A stretch of DNA of 64,000 nt from assembly GCA_031761405.1 (NCBI GenBank), contig JASEVX010000011.1, forward strand, positions 33,375,822-33,439,821, given 5' to 3'. Shown here piece after piece: positions 12,790-25,269 of this stretch (position 1 is the stretch's first letter; each line of letters opens with the position of its first letter). This DNA is from Serripes groenlandicus. Lineage: Eukaryota > Mollusca > Bivalvia > Cardiida > Cardiidae. The notes beneath the pieces are model-generated. The model was not told the DNA's origin and ran no database searches. It saw only the letters and a program-made list of their open reading frames with translations. Both the position numbers and the translations under genes were made by a program.

Positions 12790-13055
12790 TATTGATTGAT
12801 TGATTAGGGTTTTAACGCCGTTTTCAAACAATTTTTCAGTCATTTAACTACTCATATGTTTCCTGGTTTTCTCACACCAGTACCCGACACAAAATACTCT
12901 CGAAGCAACTGGCTGCTTTTAGCCCATTGGTGAACGACGAATGATGCTTGTCACAGTTACTTTTGTCAAACGTCGAGTGTTTGCCGAGCTGGGGTTTGAA
13001 CTCACAACCCATGGATTGACAACCCGCGTCGCTACCGACTGAGCTACAGGGAGAA
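12790..13055 (-). mobile_element. SINE-1 copy, minus (unit 1)
   Basis: Tail side begins TTGATTGATTAGGGTTTTAACG; the head side ends GACAACCCGCGTCGCTACCGACTGAGCTAC on the plus strand, the reverse of a tRNA-like head. A counterpart exists at 54405-54665, so it was present before the duplication. Confidence 0.85.
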
Positions 13056-13139
13056 ATACCATATTCAATGGGTTCTCCGATTTCTTAATGACATGTTATT
13101 ATTGTGCAAACGTTCCTTTACCCTGGGTCACCAACCATT

Positions 13140-13320
13140 ACATGTGTGGATATTTTAATAAGAGCCGTACCACGAGAAAACCAACATTATAGAATATGCG
13201 TGATGTATCGATCCAGATCAGCCTGCGCAGTCAGTCCGCACAGGCTTATCAGGGCCGACACATTCCTTTTTCAGGGGGATAGAGGGTATAGTAATGATTC
13301 CTGAAACAAAAATCCCACAG
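13140..13320. repeat. GATCAGCCTGCGCAG-family MITE, one half (unit 1)
   Basis: CCACGAGAAAACCAACATTA, CCAGATCAGCCTGCGCAGTC and CAGGCTTATCAGGGCC belong to the same family as 40345-40600. The counterpart in unit 2 is 54840-55010. Confidence 0.72.
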
Positions 13321-13479
13321 GACGCAAAACGTATTGGCCAACACGATTTGACTGAAAATTGTTGAAATCGGACTTAAAACACAACCAATCAATTAATCAA
13401 TCATTTATTCAAGAACAAGAGTACTCCCGCATTTATTAAATTATTATCTTGTTCTGGTCTTATTAATGCGAGTAATTGA

Positions 13480-13685
13480 TTGATAGATTGTTTTACGCCG
13501 CTTTCAACATCTTTCCATTTATATCACGGCGTTTCATGGATAGGTTACCAGTACATGTACTACTGGTCCGTTTATCCTGACGACAACCAGTCCGTCGGTA
13601 TGCTTACCCCACAACCCTGAGCGCCAATGAGGGCAGCCATTATTTACCATTTTTAAAAACATTTGGTATGACCCGGCCTGGAAAA
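13480..13685 (-). mobile_element. SINE-2 copy, minus, unit 1
   Basis: Orthologue of 55140-55385. It ends at GACCCGGCCTGGAAAATGC, where the unit 2 sequence instead continues through the tRNA-like head and a long unit 2-only segment. Confidence 0.75.
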
Positions 13686-13964
13686 TGCTTGTGGATCAAA
13701 GAGTTTGTTTGCAGTGTTCATTCCCCACTTGTAACTTATGTGTGAATTGCGCTCACATTTACGGAAGATTTCAAATGCCTGTTCTACATTGGCTGCAGGA
13801 AAATGCAGTATTATGGAGCAAATGGTTAATATTACTTTCTCGTATACTCCGAATTTGACCTATGAAGGAATAAAGATCAGCCGAGTCCTTGTTGTAGGGA
13901 ATGTTAAATTCGGAACGCCTCGGTATAATTAAATATATATAAATAATTATTGATTTTAAATTGG

Positions 13965-14045
13965 AAAGAGAATCTTAGCTCAGTCTGTTGAAACGGTAAG
14001 ATTAACAATTCTAACCCTATGCTTCATGGGTTCGAGCCCACTTTA
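13965..14045 (+). other. tRNA-like sequence, probably a SINE head
   Basis: TTAGCTCAGTCTGTTGAA resembles box A and GGGTTCGAGCCC fits box B. The arms do not form a convincing cloverleaf by eye, so a SINE head or tRNA pseudogene is likelier than a functional tRNA. Confidence 0.35.
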
Positions 14046-14049
14046 TTTT

Positions 14050-15000
14050 TTTCTTTAGCTTTGACATTTTGTGTATGTTTATATTTTGATTGGTTTTCCT
14101 TTTTTTATTTCTTTGTTTTATTTCTAGATTTCATTATTTTCTTTATTTCTAATATTCATTCTAACTATATTTCATAAATATCATCAAACAGCTGGACAGA
14201 AATTGTGTAAACAATATATCATCATCATGCACATAATAATAATAATAATCATCATCATCACTATGATGCGGCTGTGTAAACTTTAACTGTATGCCACATT
14301 TAAACCTACGCAGGTAAATATAAAATCACGAAAATTATGGACATTGTGTGATTAACAATTACGTAGACAAAACATAAAAACATAAAATTAAAAGATGTAA
14401 TCCATTACGCCTCGAACTCAGGACCATAGCATAGCGCATTCAATTTCAATGCTACTGTTAAACCGCCGTCGAACTTGTGGTGTGTCAGGATTTTCCTTAT
14501 AATCAAAACGGGCGGATATTTTTATGCTCATCCCTATTTTGGATAATAGAACAATCCATGACCGTTTGTCATTGATCACTGCTCGAATTGGATCTATAGT
14601 AATGCATATTTTAATAATCATCCATTAACCTAGCTGTCAAAGAAAGTGTCTGTTTTGTTCCATTAGCATATAAAAACAACATTGTTGGATGATCTATTCT
14701 GAGTCTGTGCAGAGATAATTTGTTCTGTGATATATTGATTTGTGTTGATTGTTGATCTCATTAATAATTACGCAGGGGTATTGTATTGCTTTATGTTAAG
14801 ATAATGAAAAAACACAAAGGAATATAATATATTTTCCCATTCTTGTGTGGTCACAGTTACATGATATTTCCATGAATCTAGTATAGACGGCGCCCATTGT
14901 GCATTGCGTGTATATGTTTTATGTATGCAGCTTTTCAGATCACCTGGACATGACGGCTCAATGTGATCTATTTGGAACACAATATGTCAATGTTAACCTT
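14050..15000. other. No gene recognised; unit 1-only sequence
   Basis: AT-rich, with a small ATC/ATA microsatellite near 14,230-14,265. Short ORFs lack motifs. Absent from unit 2. Confidence 0.45.
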
Positions 15001-17130
15001 TGGTTTTAAACAACAATATTGCTTCTTGCATGTTCTCCATATAGGTTATCCCAAAAATGTCCATTCACTTCAGATCTGCCATGGCAACACACAGGGACAA
15101 CCTTTTAAACTGTTCTTATCAGAAACTACTGGCCCTGTTTTGAAACATTTTCACGGTTTGCTTAATCTGTTGGGATTCATTAAAACATTACTTTCAGGAC
15201 TGTTTCCATATATCGCTTTTGTTCCTCTGGTGGTCCCCTTTCAAATGTATGCCAAAAAGTGGATTGTATTCAATGCATAACTTTGTTGCTATGGCAAATA
15301 TCGAAAAATAATAAAACAAAGTGTCTTTTCGGAAACTACTAGTGCATTGTAAATTTCGCCGAAATTTTCCTTCGTTGTTCATCTAACAAGACTGCTAAAT
15401 CTGGCGCAAATCCTCCAAAAAGAAAACTGTAGTTCGGTCTGGTTTTCTTACAGTGCTATAGTGCTATAAAAAAGTCAACTTGTCTGAAAACAGTAACTGC
15501 TTTCAATAACATGTGGCACAAATGTTCATTGGTTTGACCCTCAGTCGGGTATGTTCTAGCAGTTGCTATTGGCAGGGGGGTCCAAACATGGTTCCTTTTT
15601 GTCTTATGTAAATGATTTTTTATGTTTCTTTGCAAGTGTATGCTTATGTGATCTCATGTGCTTCTCTTGTATTAGTTCGTTCGCTATGTGCTTCTCTTGT
15701 ATTAGTTCGTTCGCCATGTGCTGTTAATTGTTATCAATAACTTTCTTTTTTTTATGTTCAGTATAGCCATGATCAAACACTTTCTCCCAGTCTAGTCCAT
15801 GGTTTAGAGGATTATTTTCTTTCAAACCTTATTTTTCCAACATCATTACCAGTTCAGTTTATTGCATTGGTGCAGAATTTTAATTTTCTATTTAATCAGC
15901 ATGACACTTTGTCATACTATTGCTTCTTATTTACTTTGGGCATTGTTCAAAACTGCGCAATATGCTCAAACTAGCTCATTTGTCAAAGCATTATAATGTT
16001 TATTGTGCATTTTTCACACAAATGCTACATAACCCTGTGCTCCATAAATACACATTTTCCCAATCCCTTTCCAGTACGCTTTTCAAAATGGTCTACTAAG
16101 GGTTCAGAATGCTCTTATCTTTCTGAACTATTAACTCCACTATTTTTCACTCTGTCTGTAAAACTGGACCCAATCAATCCATAACTGATACATGATGAAT
16201 TAATGCTTTCAATGTGTAGGAGTAACACATGCTTATTGAGTGCAGCATATTGCTCTTTGTGAAACTTCTTATTTTTCATTCATTCACCTTTTCCTGTAAC
16301 AAGTTGTAAGTAATAGTGTATGTCTTTCAATGTGTTCCTTATCTTGATGCTGGATCCAATTGCATACATATTGTCTTGTTTACCCAATACTACGCACTTA
16401 TCATTTTCAACCACAACTGTGGTCATTTTTAAACAGGAAATTATGTATTCAATATACTAGTTTTTTTTGGTCCTGTAACCTAAGTTGTTTTAGATCACCT
16501 GATCCAAAGGCTGCAAGTTGATATCACTTGGCATAGATGTTCGTTTGCATGGCCACATCTTTACAGTTGATTACATAATTCCATTCAGTACACAACTTGT
16601 TGCCATGGCGACAAAAAAGAAAAAAACAATGAATTCTTTTTGTCAGAAACTACTGGCCCAGCCGTATTTCAAAATAATTTCTCTAAAATGCTCCTTGACT
16701 GAACCTCTTTGAAACTCCACCAAGTTTTCTCAAGTGGTTGTAATTTGTAAAACACACAGAAACTACTTGATGGAAGTTGATTTAACATTGATATATTTCT
16801 CAATATAGTATGACAGAAACATCAAAATGTTTCAGCCTTAACCTGCTGTCAAATTTTCCTTTGATTCTTCATGTCTTAAATGTGTATACTTGTGAGCGAT
16901 ACAGGGCCAACAAGGTCCTCCGGTTTTCCTTTTGCCAGTTTCATAAAATTTAATATCTTTGATATGATCTTTCAACTTCTTAACAATAAATACATAAACT
17001 TAAGCTACAATTGTTATTTCTTTTCACATTACCCCTAATTTTCCAACCTTCCTGCAGTCTCCAGGTCGGCAGCACTTTCAGTGCTTTGATTATTATTTAT
17101 ACTACATAGGTGCCGGTTTAAAGGCATTTC
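15000..17130. repeat. Long diverged dispersed repeat (unit 1)
   Basis: The sequence carries recurring words such as CAGAAACTACTGGCCC, GCCATGGC(A/G)ACA and TGGAAGTTGATTTAAC. The 3' part (from 16,427) is shared with unit 2 at 59,090-59,790. An inverted partial copy is at 6,640-7,080. Small ORFs here show no domain. It resembles a decayed, noncoding mobile element; class unknown. Confidence 0.55.
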
Positions 17131-17379
17131 AGGAAAATGGCTTAAGTGATTTTTTAAGTGGTTTCTGACGTCATCGTCATCACACGATGTTTATTACTTT
17201 AACCTGCAATATGTTTTCGTCAAGCTAAGAAACCCAACTTATGTTCTCTGCCAAAAACCTATGTCCTCCTTACACGAGAACATAGATTCTCGTTGTTATT
17301 TTGAAGACGGTGAGGCATGCATCTGATCAAAACATACCTTAATTCCCTGAACAAATCCGATATACCATCGATCTTTAAA

Positions 17380-17665
17380 ATGTAACAGATGTTTCGTTGG
17401 GTACTACTTTAGCAATCATGTATATGTCATTTAAAACGTGCACATTAACATACAGCACATTTGTTCCAGGGGACGACGAAAATATATAAGCGAAATGCTG
17501 GAAAATCTCTATAATTGAAAGTGAAATTATTAAATGGCGTTGAAAACATTGTGGCAAAAGGATAACATATGAGCAATTTCTCCATTTTCCACGATGTTCT
17601 CACATTTCGTCAGATGAGGCAGATGCGTCGAATGCGTCTGTAATTGTGAAAGGGTTAAACTGTAT
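17380..17665. mobile_element. piggyBac-like MITE (unit 1)
   Basis: GTTGAAAACATTGTGGCAAAAG, a short central hairpin and GGTTAAACTG at the right. The unit 2 counterpart is at about 60,640-60,895 and ends GGGAAAGGGTTAAAATG. Confidence 0.6.
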
Positions 17666-17815
17666 AAAACAGTAAACATACATACACTCCACTTTGTATC
17701 TACATTATGTGTACTGTTTAAGCCTCACCACAGGAAGATCGACCTTAAAACCGTTTAAACATGTCACACGACACACGTAGTAAAAATCTACAGAGGACAA
17801 CTTTGAAAATATCTC

Positions 17816-17838
17816 GGGGGGGGGGGGGGGGGGGGGCA
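17816..17838. repeat. Poly-G tract, 23 bases
   Basis: The unit 2 counterpart near 61,053 has only six G. Expansion occurred in unit 1 or the tract length is an assembly artefact. Confidence 0.9.
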
Positions 17839-18689
17839 TAATTCGAAATTCTTACTAGATGAAAGTACACTTTAGTATAGACACAAAAGAGGGAAATCTA
17901 GCAGTTGTTTCTCCTTTATCCTCTCAATGCTGTTTAATGTTGTCAGCTGCAAACATGTCGAAATGCGTCTGCATGTGAAAATCATAATAGATTACGATTA
18001 CACTATGTTTACATAACCGGATACATATAAATACATCTTTATATGTCTCTGGTATAAACACGTATTTTTATTTCTAGCAGTATTAAAACTAAATGTAAAG
18101 AGCCAATAAACATATATCGTCACCTTAGTGTAAAAACTCAATAGTACATTTTTGTAATTTTACAGGAGAGCATTTAAACTGATTTTCTCAGAGAAATGAC
18201 ACTTGATTTTATTTTTTTGTAAAGTTTATATTTAAAAACAAAGAAACAAAATAGACCAAATAATATTGTCTGAAAAAGATTTGTAATAAAAGAGATATTT
18301 GGAAAAAATGCACTTATATGTTTTTATTTCACTGAACTTGTTTAGTGCAATAAAATTAAAAGTGCACATATCACTTTATTGCTCTTGATATTTTGGAGAA
18401 AAAACTACATAAGCGCCATTTATCCTTTACTAGATGTGAACAGATAGACAAATATTGATTTATTATTACTCCTATATTGATATTAATATTTACTCTGTTC
18501 TATGATAACTTTGGAAATGCTTTGATAAATCTGAAATACAACTGAAGCAACACTAAAATGCAACTAAATGAAAACAATAAGCTTATTGTAAATTTAGATT
18601 TAGAAAGAATAAAAAAGTTGCCCCAGTTTAATAAGAACTAGAACTATCACTGAAGATGATAACTACCCCATAAACAGCACCTTGACCTA

Positions 18690-19075
18690 CACTATAACTT
18701 AATTAGTAAAAGGGCCATAACTCTGTAAAATATGATGCAATTGTAACCCCTTTAGGATATGCACATCTCCTTTTGGTATAGAAGCTTCATGTAAAATGTT
18801 ATTGAATTCCACCCAGTGGTTTGTAAGAAATAGAACGTACACAATATCCCCTAAACAGCACATTGACCTACACCATAACCTAATTAGTAAAAGGGCCATA
18901 GCTCTGTAAAATATGATGCAATTGCAACCCCTTTAGGATACGAACATCTCCACTTGGTATAGAAGCTTCATGTAAAAAAAAATATGGCTTCCGACCGACC
19001 GACCGATCGACCGACCGACTGACAGACTGCCCAACACAGTGACTCCTATATACCCCCTCTTCTTCGAAGGGGGTA
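18690..19075. repeat. Tandem pair of about 180 bp plus GACC microsatellite and hairpin
   Basis: AATTAGTAAAAGGGCCATAA and the following hundred bases recur at 18,699 and 18,882. The second copy runs into repeated GACC/GACT and ends ACCCCCTCTTCTTCGAAGGGGGT, a hairpin. Confidence 0.8.
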
Positions 19076-19333
19076 TAATAATAATAATATACTTTAATTA
19101 TAGATGCAGCACAATGTCATGCAGTTAGTCATGCACAGTCTTCCCTGTGGTCCTCTGCTTTAACATTTACTAACATTTACATAATTATATATAAAGTATA
19201 ATACTCATATTTATATTGACAAATGATATATTCAAGATACAAGCACCGTTATGGGAATAATTTATGTAATTAACCGATGACCACCACCGTGGTACCATGA
19301 AAGATATGTTGATTCAAATTTCTTTAATTTTTC

Positions 19334-19570
19334 TCAGTTCCTGATAAGCAGTGGATTCCATATCTTTGGTCCAGAGAATGTCAAAGATTTTCTGTAAAAT
19401 TCTATACTTGGTTTAGGAATGCAAAGTGTATGCTGGCGCCAGATCTGTGTGATGGACAGGAGCAAACCTATAGTGCCCAAACAGATCTCCGACGGTAGGG
19501 GACAAATAAGTAATATGTTCCCAATCAGGTAGGCAGGGAGACTAGGTTTTCTCATCCTTTGACCGTCCAC
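19334..19570 (-). pseudogene. LINE reverse-transcriptase C-terminal relic
   Basis: A 78-codon open stretch ends in PKPSIEFYRKSLTFSGPKIW, resembling the KPNTE-x-YKKSF-x-x-SGP-x-WN segment that closes the ORF2 of many animal LINEs. No finger or palm motif is present. It lies inside the 1.97-kb TIR-bounded insertion at 18117-20086. Confidence 0.5.
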
Positions 19571-20284
19571 CAGTTTTATTCTGTCAATGCCATATTTAAT
19601 TCCAATTATGTATAATTCTCTTAAAAATAGAGATAAGAGATCTTAGAAGAAAATGAGAAGTCTGATAAAATGAAACTCAAATTTTCACAAGTCATTTTTA
19701 AAAATATCTGATAATTAAGTTGTTTGCTACAGAGGTGTCAAAGTTGTATATATTATGGAAATAATAAAGAAACAGAAATTAGTGTTATTTATGCTGCCAG
19801 TTTGTATACAAATATGGACAAATATCTTGCTTGCACCAAATAGTTGTTCGAAATATTAAAATGATGTGGTGCAATACATCACTATGTGCACATATTGTTT
19901 TTTTGCACAACAAAATAATATCAGCGTACTTATCATTTTATGCCTCTTTCTTATAAAAGCACATTTTGAGGGTGAATTTGGTTTTAATACTTTTTGAGGA
20001 CATGTATCTTTATATCTGAAATCATTTTATGCAGAAAAGTGATTTTATGAAAAAACGGACTTATTGAGTTTTTGCACTAAGGTCACTATATACATAGACA
20101 AAATGAACAAAACTAGCAATGATAAACAGGTAGACAGACATGTATACGTGTATAATCACATAGTAAATGTATTGTGATACAACGAAACTATTTCGAATCT
20201 GGGTCACAGTTATACTCCCGAAGCTTTTGGGCTGTTTTAACAATGAGACGGTGGACAGTAGCTCTTCGTAGTATCATGACCACA

Positions 20285-20515
20285 GACGAAAACCGACAAA
20301 TTTGCAGCAGACGATTTTAAAAATATTCAGACGAAATTAAAAACAATCTATATAATTGAAGGTAATATTTTTGAATATAGGTGAAAACATTGTGACAAAA
20401 TGAGAAATTATTCTTCATGTGCAAATTCTCCAGTTGCCACAATTTTAATTTTAAAAAGTAGTTTGCTACAGAGGCGTCAAAATGCTTCTATGTATGGGAA
20501 AGGAATAAGAGCTAA
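20285..20515. mobile_element. Decayed piggyBac-like MITE (unit 1 only)
   Basis: GCAGCAGACGATTTTAAAAA, GAAAACATTGTGACAAAATG and CCAGTTGCCACAATTTTAA show the family; it ends GTATGGGAAAGGAAT. It lies in the segment 20,210-20,668 that unit 2 lacks. Confidence 0.6.
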
Positions 20516-20874
20516 ATGGCACTGTGTCTGTGCGCAGTTTGGCCAGGTTCTTCCCTGTCCCTCAATGAAGCAGCAGAATTATCATGCAAACAATTGTTAC
20601 AAACTATTATTCTAGTACACATTCTCAATCTAATCGTAATTGACATGCACTTCAAAACCTCTACGAAGGTCAGTTTTCGTGTGAAGTTTTGCTTATCAAG
20701 ACAAGTGAGATAACCCTTTTCCACATATAGACATGTGTAACCATTGTCTTATAAGATAGCTTGTACAACAATGGTCACACATGTAACAAGATAAAACCCA
20801 GTGACTCTGTCTCTAGTTACAAGACACACACATTATATACTCTTTGACTTCTCATTTACAAATAACAACATGCC

Positions 20875-21140
20875 GAGCCACGGTAAGCCAACATTCTTTC
20901 CGATGCTTAACAAACATGAATGCGACACACCTCATTCATTCCAGCCAATAGGACAAAAGTATATGCGGTAAAGCAGCCAGTGGCTTGGAAAGACTAGGGT
21001 GACGTACTGGTGTGTGTAACCCATGAAACACATGGTTATGTGAACTGCCGTCGTGATATGTGTGATATGAGTGATTTAGTACTTGTGATATAACTTAAAA
21101 CTTGTTGAAATCGGCATTAAACCCCATACAAACAAAATAT
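20875..21140 (+). mobile_element. SINE-1 copy with deleted head (unit 1 empty site for MITE)
   Basis: Orthologue of 61872-62449. It retains the stretch CACATGGTTATGTGAACTG near 21,030, uninterrupted, which proves the ancestral site of the MITE insertion. Confidence 0.85.
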
Positions 21141-21289
21141 ATGTATTGTTATACGTATCAGATTATTATGTTTACCTATACATACACAAATAACGGTGAC
21201 TTACTTACCCAAGATGACTGGGGGTTGTGATATCCGTGTTTATACATTACTGCTCACCAGAATATCGTTCACACATTACATTAACCTTT

Positions 21290-21840
21290 TCCCACATGTG
21301 GACTCATTCTGATGCATCTGTGTAGCAAATGACTTTTGAAAACAGTATGACAAAAGGAAACATTTCTCAGAACGAGCAGCTGCTCCTTTTGCCACAATGA
21401 ATTCAACTATATTCTTACGGGTTGCTTAAAAAAGGGTACGCATTTTTCAAACGTCTTGTTTTTTTATAAACAAATTTTCTCCCTCTTATTTTCACATTGT
21501 TTTCAAGATGACAGGCAACTCTTCTTAATGATATATTTGTGCACCATGGAAAAATGAATTAACCATTACCCAATTACATATTTGTGCACCATGGAAAAAT
21601 GAATTAACCATTACCCAAAAATTAATTAACCATTACCCAATTACAGACCCTTTCTGACGCCTCTACAGCTGACGACTTTTTTTAAAACATTGTGGCAAAA
21701 GGATAAATTGCTCAAAACGGACAATTTCTCTAATTCAGCCACAATGCTTTAAACTCTTTGTATTGATCATACTTTCATTTATAGAGATTTTTCCATAGTT
21801 TTGTCTGCTGCTGATTTGCTGTATATGGTTAAAGTGGGAT
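21290..21840. mobile_element. Two decayed piggyBac-like MITEs and a 45-bp tandem duplication
   Basis: MITE pieces at 21,290-21,420 and about 21,650-21,840 carry GAAAACAGTATGACAAAAGG and GGATAAATTGCTCAAAACGG. Between them the string TTTGTGCACCATGGAAAAAT occurs twice, 45 bp apart (21,536 and 21,581). The first piece has a unit 2 counterpart at 63,790-63,905. Confidence 0.6.
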
Positions 21841-21860
21841 AAGTGATCAATGATTCGTTG

Positions 21861-21862
<2 letters not shown>

Positions 21863-21900
<38 letters not shown>
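21863..21900. repeat. (CA)n microsatellite
   Basis: About 19 perfect CA dinucleotides just outside the right edge of unit 1. Confidence 0.9.
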
Positions 21901-21903
<3 letters not shown>

Positions 21904-22051
21904 CCGTTTTCCTGGTGTGTTCCCGGAACGTCGACTCGATTTAATCCCTAGCTGGTCGGTAGAGCGGATCAGGGGACCATTAGAGGGTAATTATGTGACA
22001 GGTATTGCTTTATAAATATAAATAAGACTGAGCAGACTTTAAATTTCATTT

Positions 22052-23065
22052 ATGCATAAACAAGAAATACATACTTACTCTAGCACGTTGGCTCAGGAAC
22101 GTATTGGTACTGCACGCAGAGCAACCTATGCTATAATGGGAGCAGGACTGCATGGTGCTAATGGCCTCAACCCATGCGTCTCAATACACTTGATCCGAAT
22201 ATATATAGTTCCACGTCTGACATATGGACTGGAGGCCATTATATTGGCAGCCAAGGACTTAACTGCTATCAGCAAATACTACAAGCGGCTATTGAAACAA
22301 CTTCAGCATTTACCAGACAAGGCAGCCGATTCAGCCTGCTATTTGTTACTGGGAGAACCGCCAATTCAAGCGGAAATATAAAAGCATATTTACGATACAT
22401 ATGGTAACATTGTCAGAAACTATGATTCTATTGGAAATCAGCTTGCATGGCGTCAACTTGCTACTAAATCAAAGTCGTCACACAGTTGGTTTATTATGGT
22501 GAGATCCCTACTGGAACAGTACGACCTACCCTCATGCTACGACCTACTTCAAAACCCACCGGTAAAATTTAGTTGGAAAAAGCTTGTGAAACAAACTGTA
22601 AACAGTCACTGGGAACATAAACCGAAGGCCGAAGCCAAAACTAAGTCGTCACTGAATAATATAGACATTGATTTTTCAATTGGAAAAACACATCTGATAT
22701 GGAATAGTGCCAGTCACAATACCCATGTTATAACAAAGGCATCTGTAAAATGTAGGATGCTACTCGGAGTATACACTCTACAGGCAAATAGACATAAATT
22801 TAACCAATTCGAAGTTGACCCATCCTGTCCATTGTGTAAACAAGGACCAGAGGACAGAACTCACTTTCCTGTCCTATGTCAGTTTCTCACTACCGCTAGA
22901 CAACCATTTATGGATGCCCTTAACACAGCAATGGAGGAGATGTCACCGGGACTAAACAGACACATAATAGCAGAACCAAATCAGCTAACACAGATCATAT
23001 TAGACTGCTCATCTAGCCCCTTTGTGCTACCTCAATATTACAACAGACTGGAAAGTATTAGTTGA
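22052..23065 (+). pseudogene. LINE (non-LTR retrotransposon) ORF2 C-terminus, 5'-truncated, one internal stop
   Basis: Two open stretches in the same frame (22052-22381 and from 22385 on) are separated only by TAA at 22379-22381. The first has RIYIVPRLTYGLEAI, typical of the RT thumb region of CR1/Jockey-type LINEs. The second ends with CPLCKQGPEDRTHFPVLC, the C-terminal zinc-knuckle-like motif of many LINE ORF2 proteins. Palm-domain motifs are absent, so the copy is 5'-truncated. A 3' tail with repeated AAC at about 23,350-23,369 fits the end of the element. Confidence 0.78.
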
Positions 23066-23526
23066 GGATTATGCTATGCCCTTTATATGGTACGCAGTAC
23101 TGCTCTGGACATTCACTATAAGTAGCTTAATTAATACCTCGCTCGCTTATCTATTATCATTGACATTTATCATCCTCTAATAATTGAGTGAATGAACGAA
23201 ACATAGCGGGGACCGACCCACTCTTAACGTATACATATATAACCGTTGTATAGAGTCTTAAGCAAAGTGGGACAGTGCGTAGTAGTATATATTTTATGAA
23301 GTGCTGCACATATCCAGTACTACAGTTCTCCAGACAGTGGAGGAAGAATACATAACAACAACAACAACATGCGAAATTTAAAACATTTGAGAAAAACGAT
23401 TTTTAAATAAATTTAATAATGCAGAATTTCCTAAGAATGCGAAATTTGAAACATTTGAGAAAAGTGTAACCTATGATTAGCCTACACATACGTACAAGTT
23501 GATCTTTTGCTGCACTTATCGCTTTT

Positions 23527-24594
23527 TTATTTTTTATCTTTGTCAGCACTATTAAGTAAAATATTAGAAAACAGCATATACATTATAATCACACGAACAC
23601 ACTGAGATGCAGAATCCGCAAAAGCTATCAACTCAAGAACACCAGTTTCATACCTCTCTTTCAGGATACTTAATCTACGATCAATAGTCTGGTAGTGCTT
23701 TGCACGAGGGCGAGTTGTTCCACCGACAGCTCTCTGTATTAACCCAATAGCATTTGCGTTCTGAATGTCTTTGACAATCTGAATGGCTGTAAATAAGTTT
23801 GAGTGGGAGTGTTGTGTCATTTTCTTAAGTTTGCTGTGCAAGCCTTCGATGCTGTTCGTAGTGCGCGGGTTCTGTGTGCCAAAGTGGTTCGACATCGGTC
23901 TGTCGCCTTCTACCCATTGTTATTTAACGTAGTCTGTGAATGGTTCTATGAGATCGGCATCGTCTCTGTCTTCTAGAGTTCGGAACCAGAAGTCTTCTAT
24001 CTTGTCTAAGGGAAGCAGAGGCAGGATTGCTGCACGTCGGACGAGTGTCTTTACATCTTTGTTTTCTTTATACGGAATCTGGAGACCGGTTGCTTGTGCT
24101 CTTCGCCAAATGCACTGGGTAAAATGGAAGAAACACCTCTTTGTGTTAATACCAGGTAACGTCTGTAGTATTGCATCGTGGGCAGCTGTCTCGAAGTCAA
24201 GTACGGCAGAAGTTGGGTGGAATCTCAGATCGATGTCGTTCATCTTTTCTTGGAGGAGGCTAAAGAATTGTCTGTACGTCGCTTGGCACTTTCCTAGCAA
24301 GAAGGAGTAGACAACTGGCATCATTTTACCGGCAATCTGTACATGGATCGAACATATCTGGTGGAAGAGGCTGGGGCAGGTGTAGAACATTCCGTTGCAG
24401 TAAAACGTGCTGGATGCGGCTAGGTGGTGGAGGTTCTCGGTTGTGGCGAAGGCAAGCATACGTTCTGGTCACCGTCGTCGAATAGTAGGAATCTGTCACC
24501 AGTGGCTGTTTCTGTCCATTTGCCATCTAAGAATGTATCTGTCTTAGTCTTTGGAAATGGTGGTGTCTGTTTTCTAAGTAACAGAACAGTTTAC
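23527..24594 (-). pseudogene. MULE-type transposase pseudogene
   Basis: The minus-strand reading passes through PPFPKTKTDTFLDGKW, then FLLFDDGDQN, then (after a frame change at about 24,462) LAFATTENLHHLAASSTF, MFYTCPSLFHQI, DFETAAHDAI and RCFFHFTQCIWRRAQ. An in-frame TAA near 23,920 interrupts FTDYVK from QWVEGD, and NPRTTNSIEGLHSKL follows. These are the DDE-type MULE transposase core (D, D and the C-x2-H-like FHF region) and its C-terminal TTN-x-x-EG-x-H motif. The frameshift looks like loss of one C from the codon before Met-Leu-Ala. It cannot encode a full transposase as read. Confidence 0.85.
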
Positions 24595-25269
24595 TTTTGT
24601 TTTAAAGAAAAAAGATCAAAAGGCACAGTTTTTAATTAATTTATTCAACAGAGACCTTGACAGTTTGAACTTAATTACTTACGACTAGAAAACAATACCT
24701 TAACGATTAAAAGATAACAACTTAATTGTAACATGCATTTAAATTGTCATTATTCTGATCAATTACTGTCTATCCGTCAGATAAATTTACAGGATGAACT
24801 GAATTAATAATGATAAAAAGATATTCTTTATTAAAATGCATTTAATGCGTGCATCCTTAAAATCTAATAAATTGATTTATGGTATGTATAGTTCTATACC
24901 CCTTTAGATACCCCCTAATACCGGATTAGTGAAAGGTGTTAAGCGGAACGAGTCGACGTTCCGAGAACAAACCGTTTTCCTATACTCATGAGGTATTGGA
25001 TCTAGGCCAACGATTCGAGGTCTACCACTTCCCGACAAGTAACAGTCAGCTCTTATGCAAATAACTACAGTACAGGGAACGTAGATGAAGACTTTCAGTC
25101 AATAATTCAAATGATGTCAATATTAGTGCTTCAACGTTTCACTATCATTGAGAGATATTCCCTAATATGGTATGGCATTCAATGATAATTAACCTCATTT
25201 GCATATAAGCACACAAATAACTGACAAAACAGTGAATCACCCAGATTCCTTTGAATTTATCGCCGACTT

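Larger units (their letters stand above)
18117..20086. mobile_element. 1.97-kb non-autonomous TIR element, present in unit 1 only
   Basis: Termini read inward as CGTCACCTTAGTGTAAAAAC on the left and GTGACCTTAGTGCAAAAACT on the right, then ACTCAATA in both. TATA flanks each end, and unit 2 at about 61,345 has the uninterrupted AAACATATACATAG. It contains a 180-bp tandem pair, a GACC-rich microsatellite, a hairpin (CTTCTTCGAAGGGGG) and a LINE relic, but no transposase. Confidence 0.85.
1..21415 (+). repeat. Segmental duplication unit 1
   Basis: Matches unit 2 (46965-63905) in order and orientation. Anchor pairs: exon 2 262/47222; exon 1 4541/51830; 10,430/52,600; 12,540/54,140; 13,690/59,020; 16,430/59,090; 17,370/60,620; 20,090/61,350; 21,300/63,790. 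Large segments present only here are about 5,310-10,420, 12,004-12,535, 13,740-16,427, 18,117-20,086 and 20,210-20,668. Similarity ends near 21,415 by eye. Confidence 0.9.
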
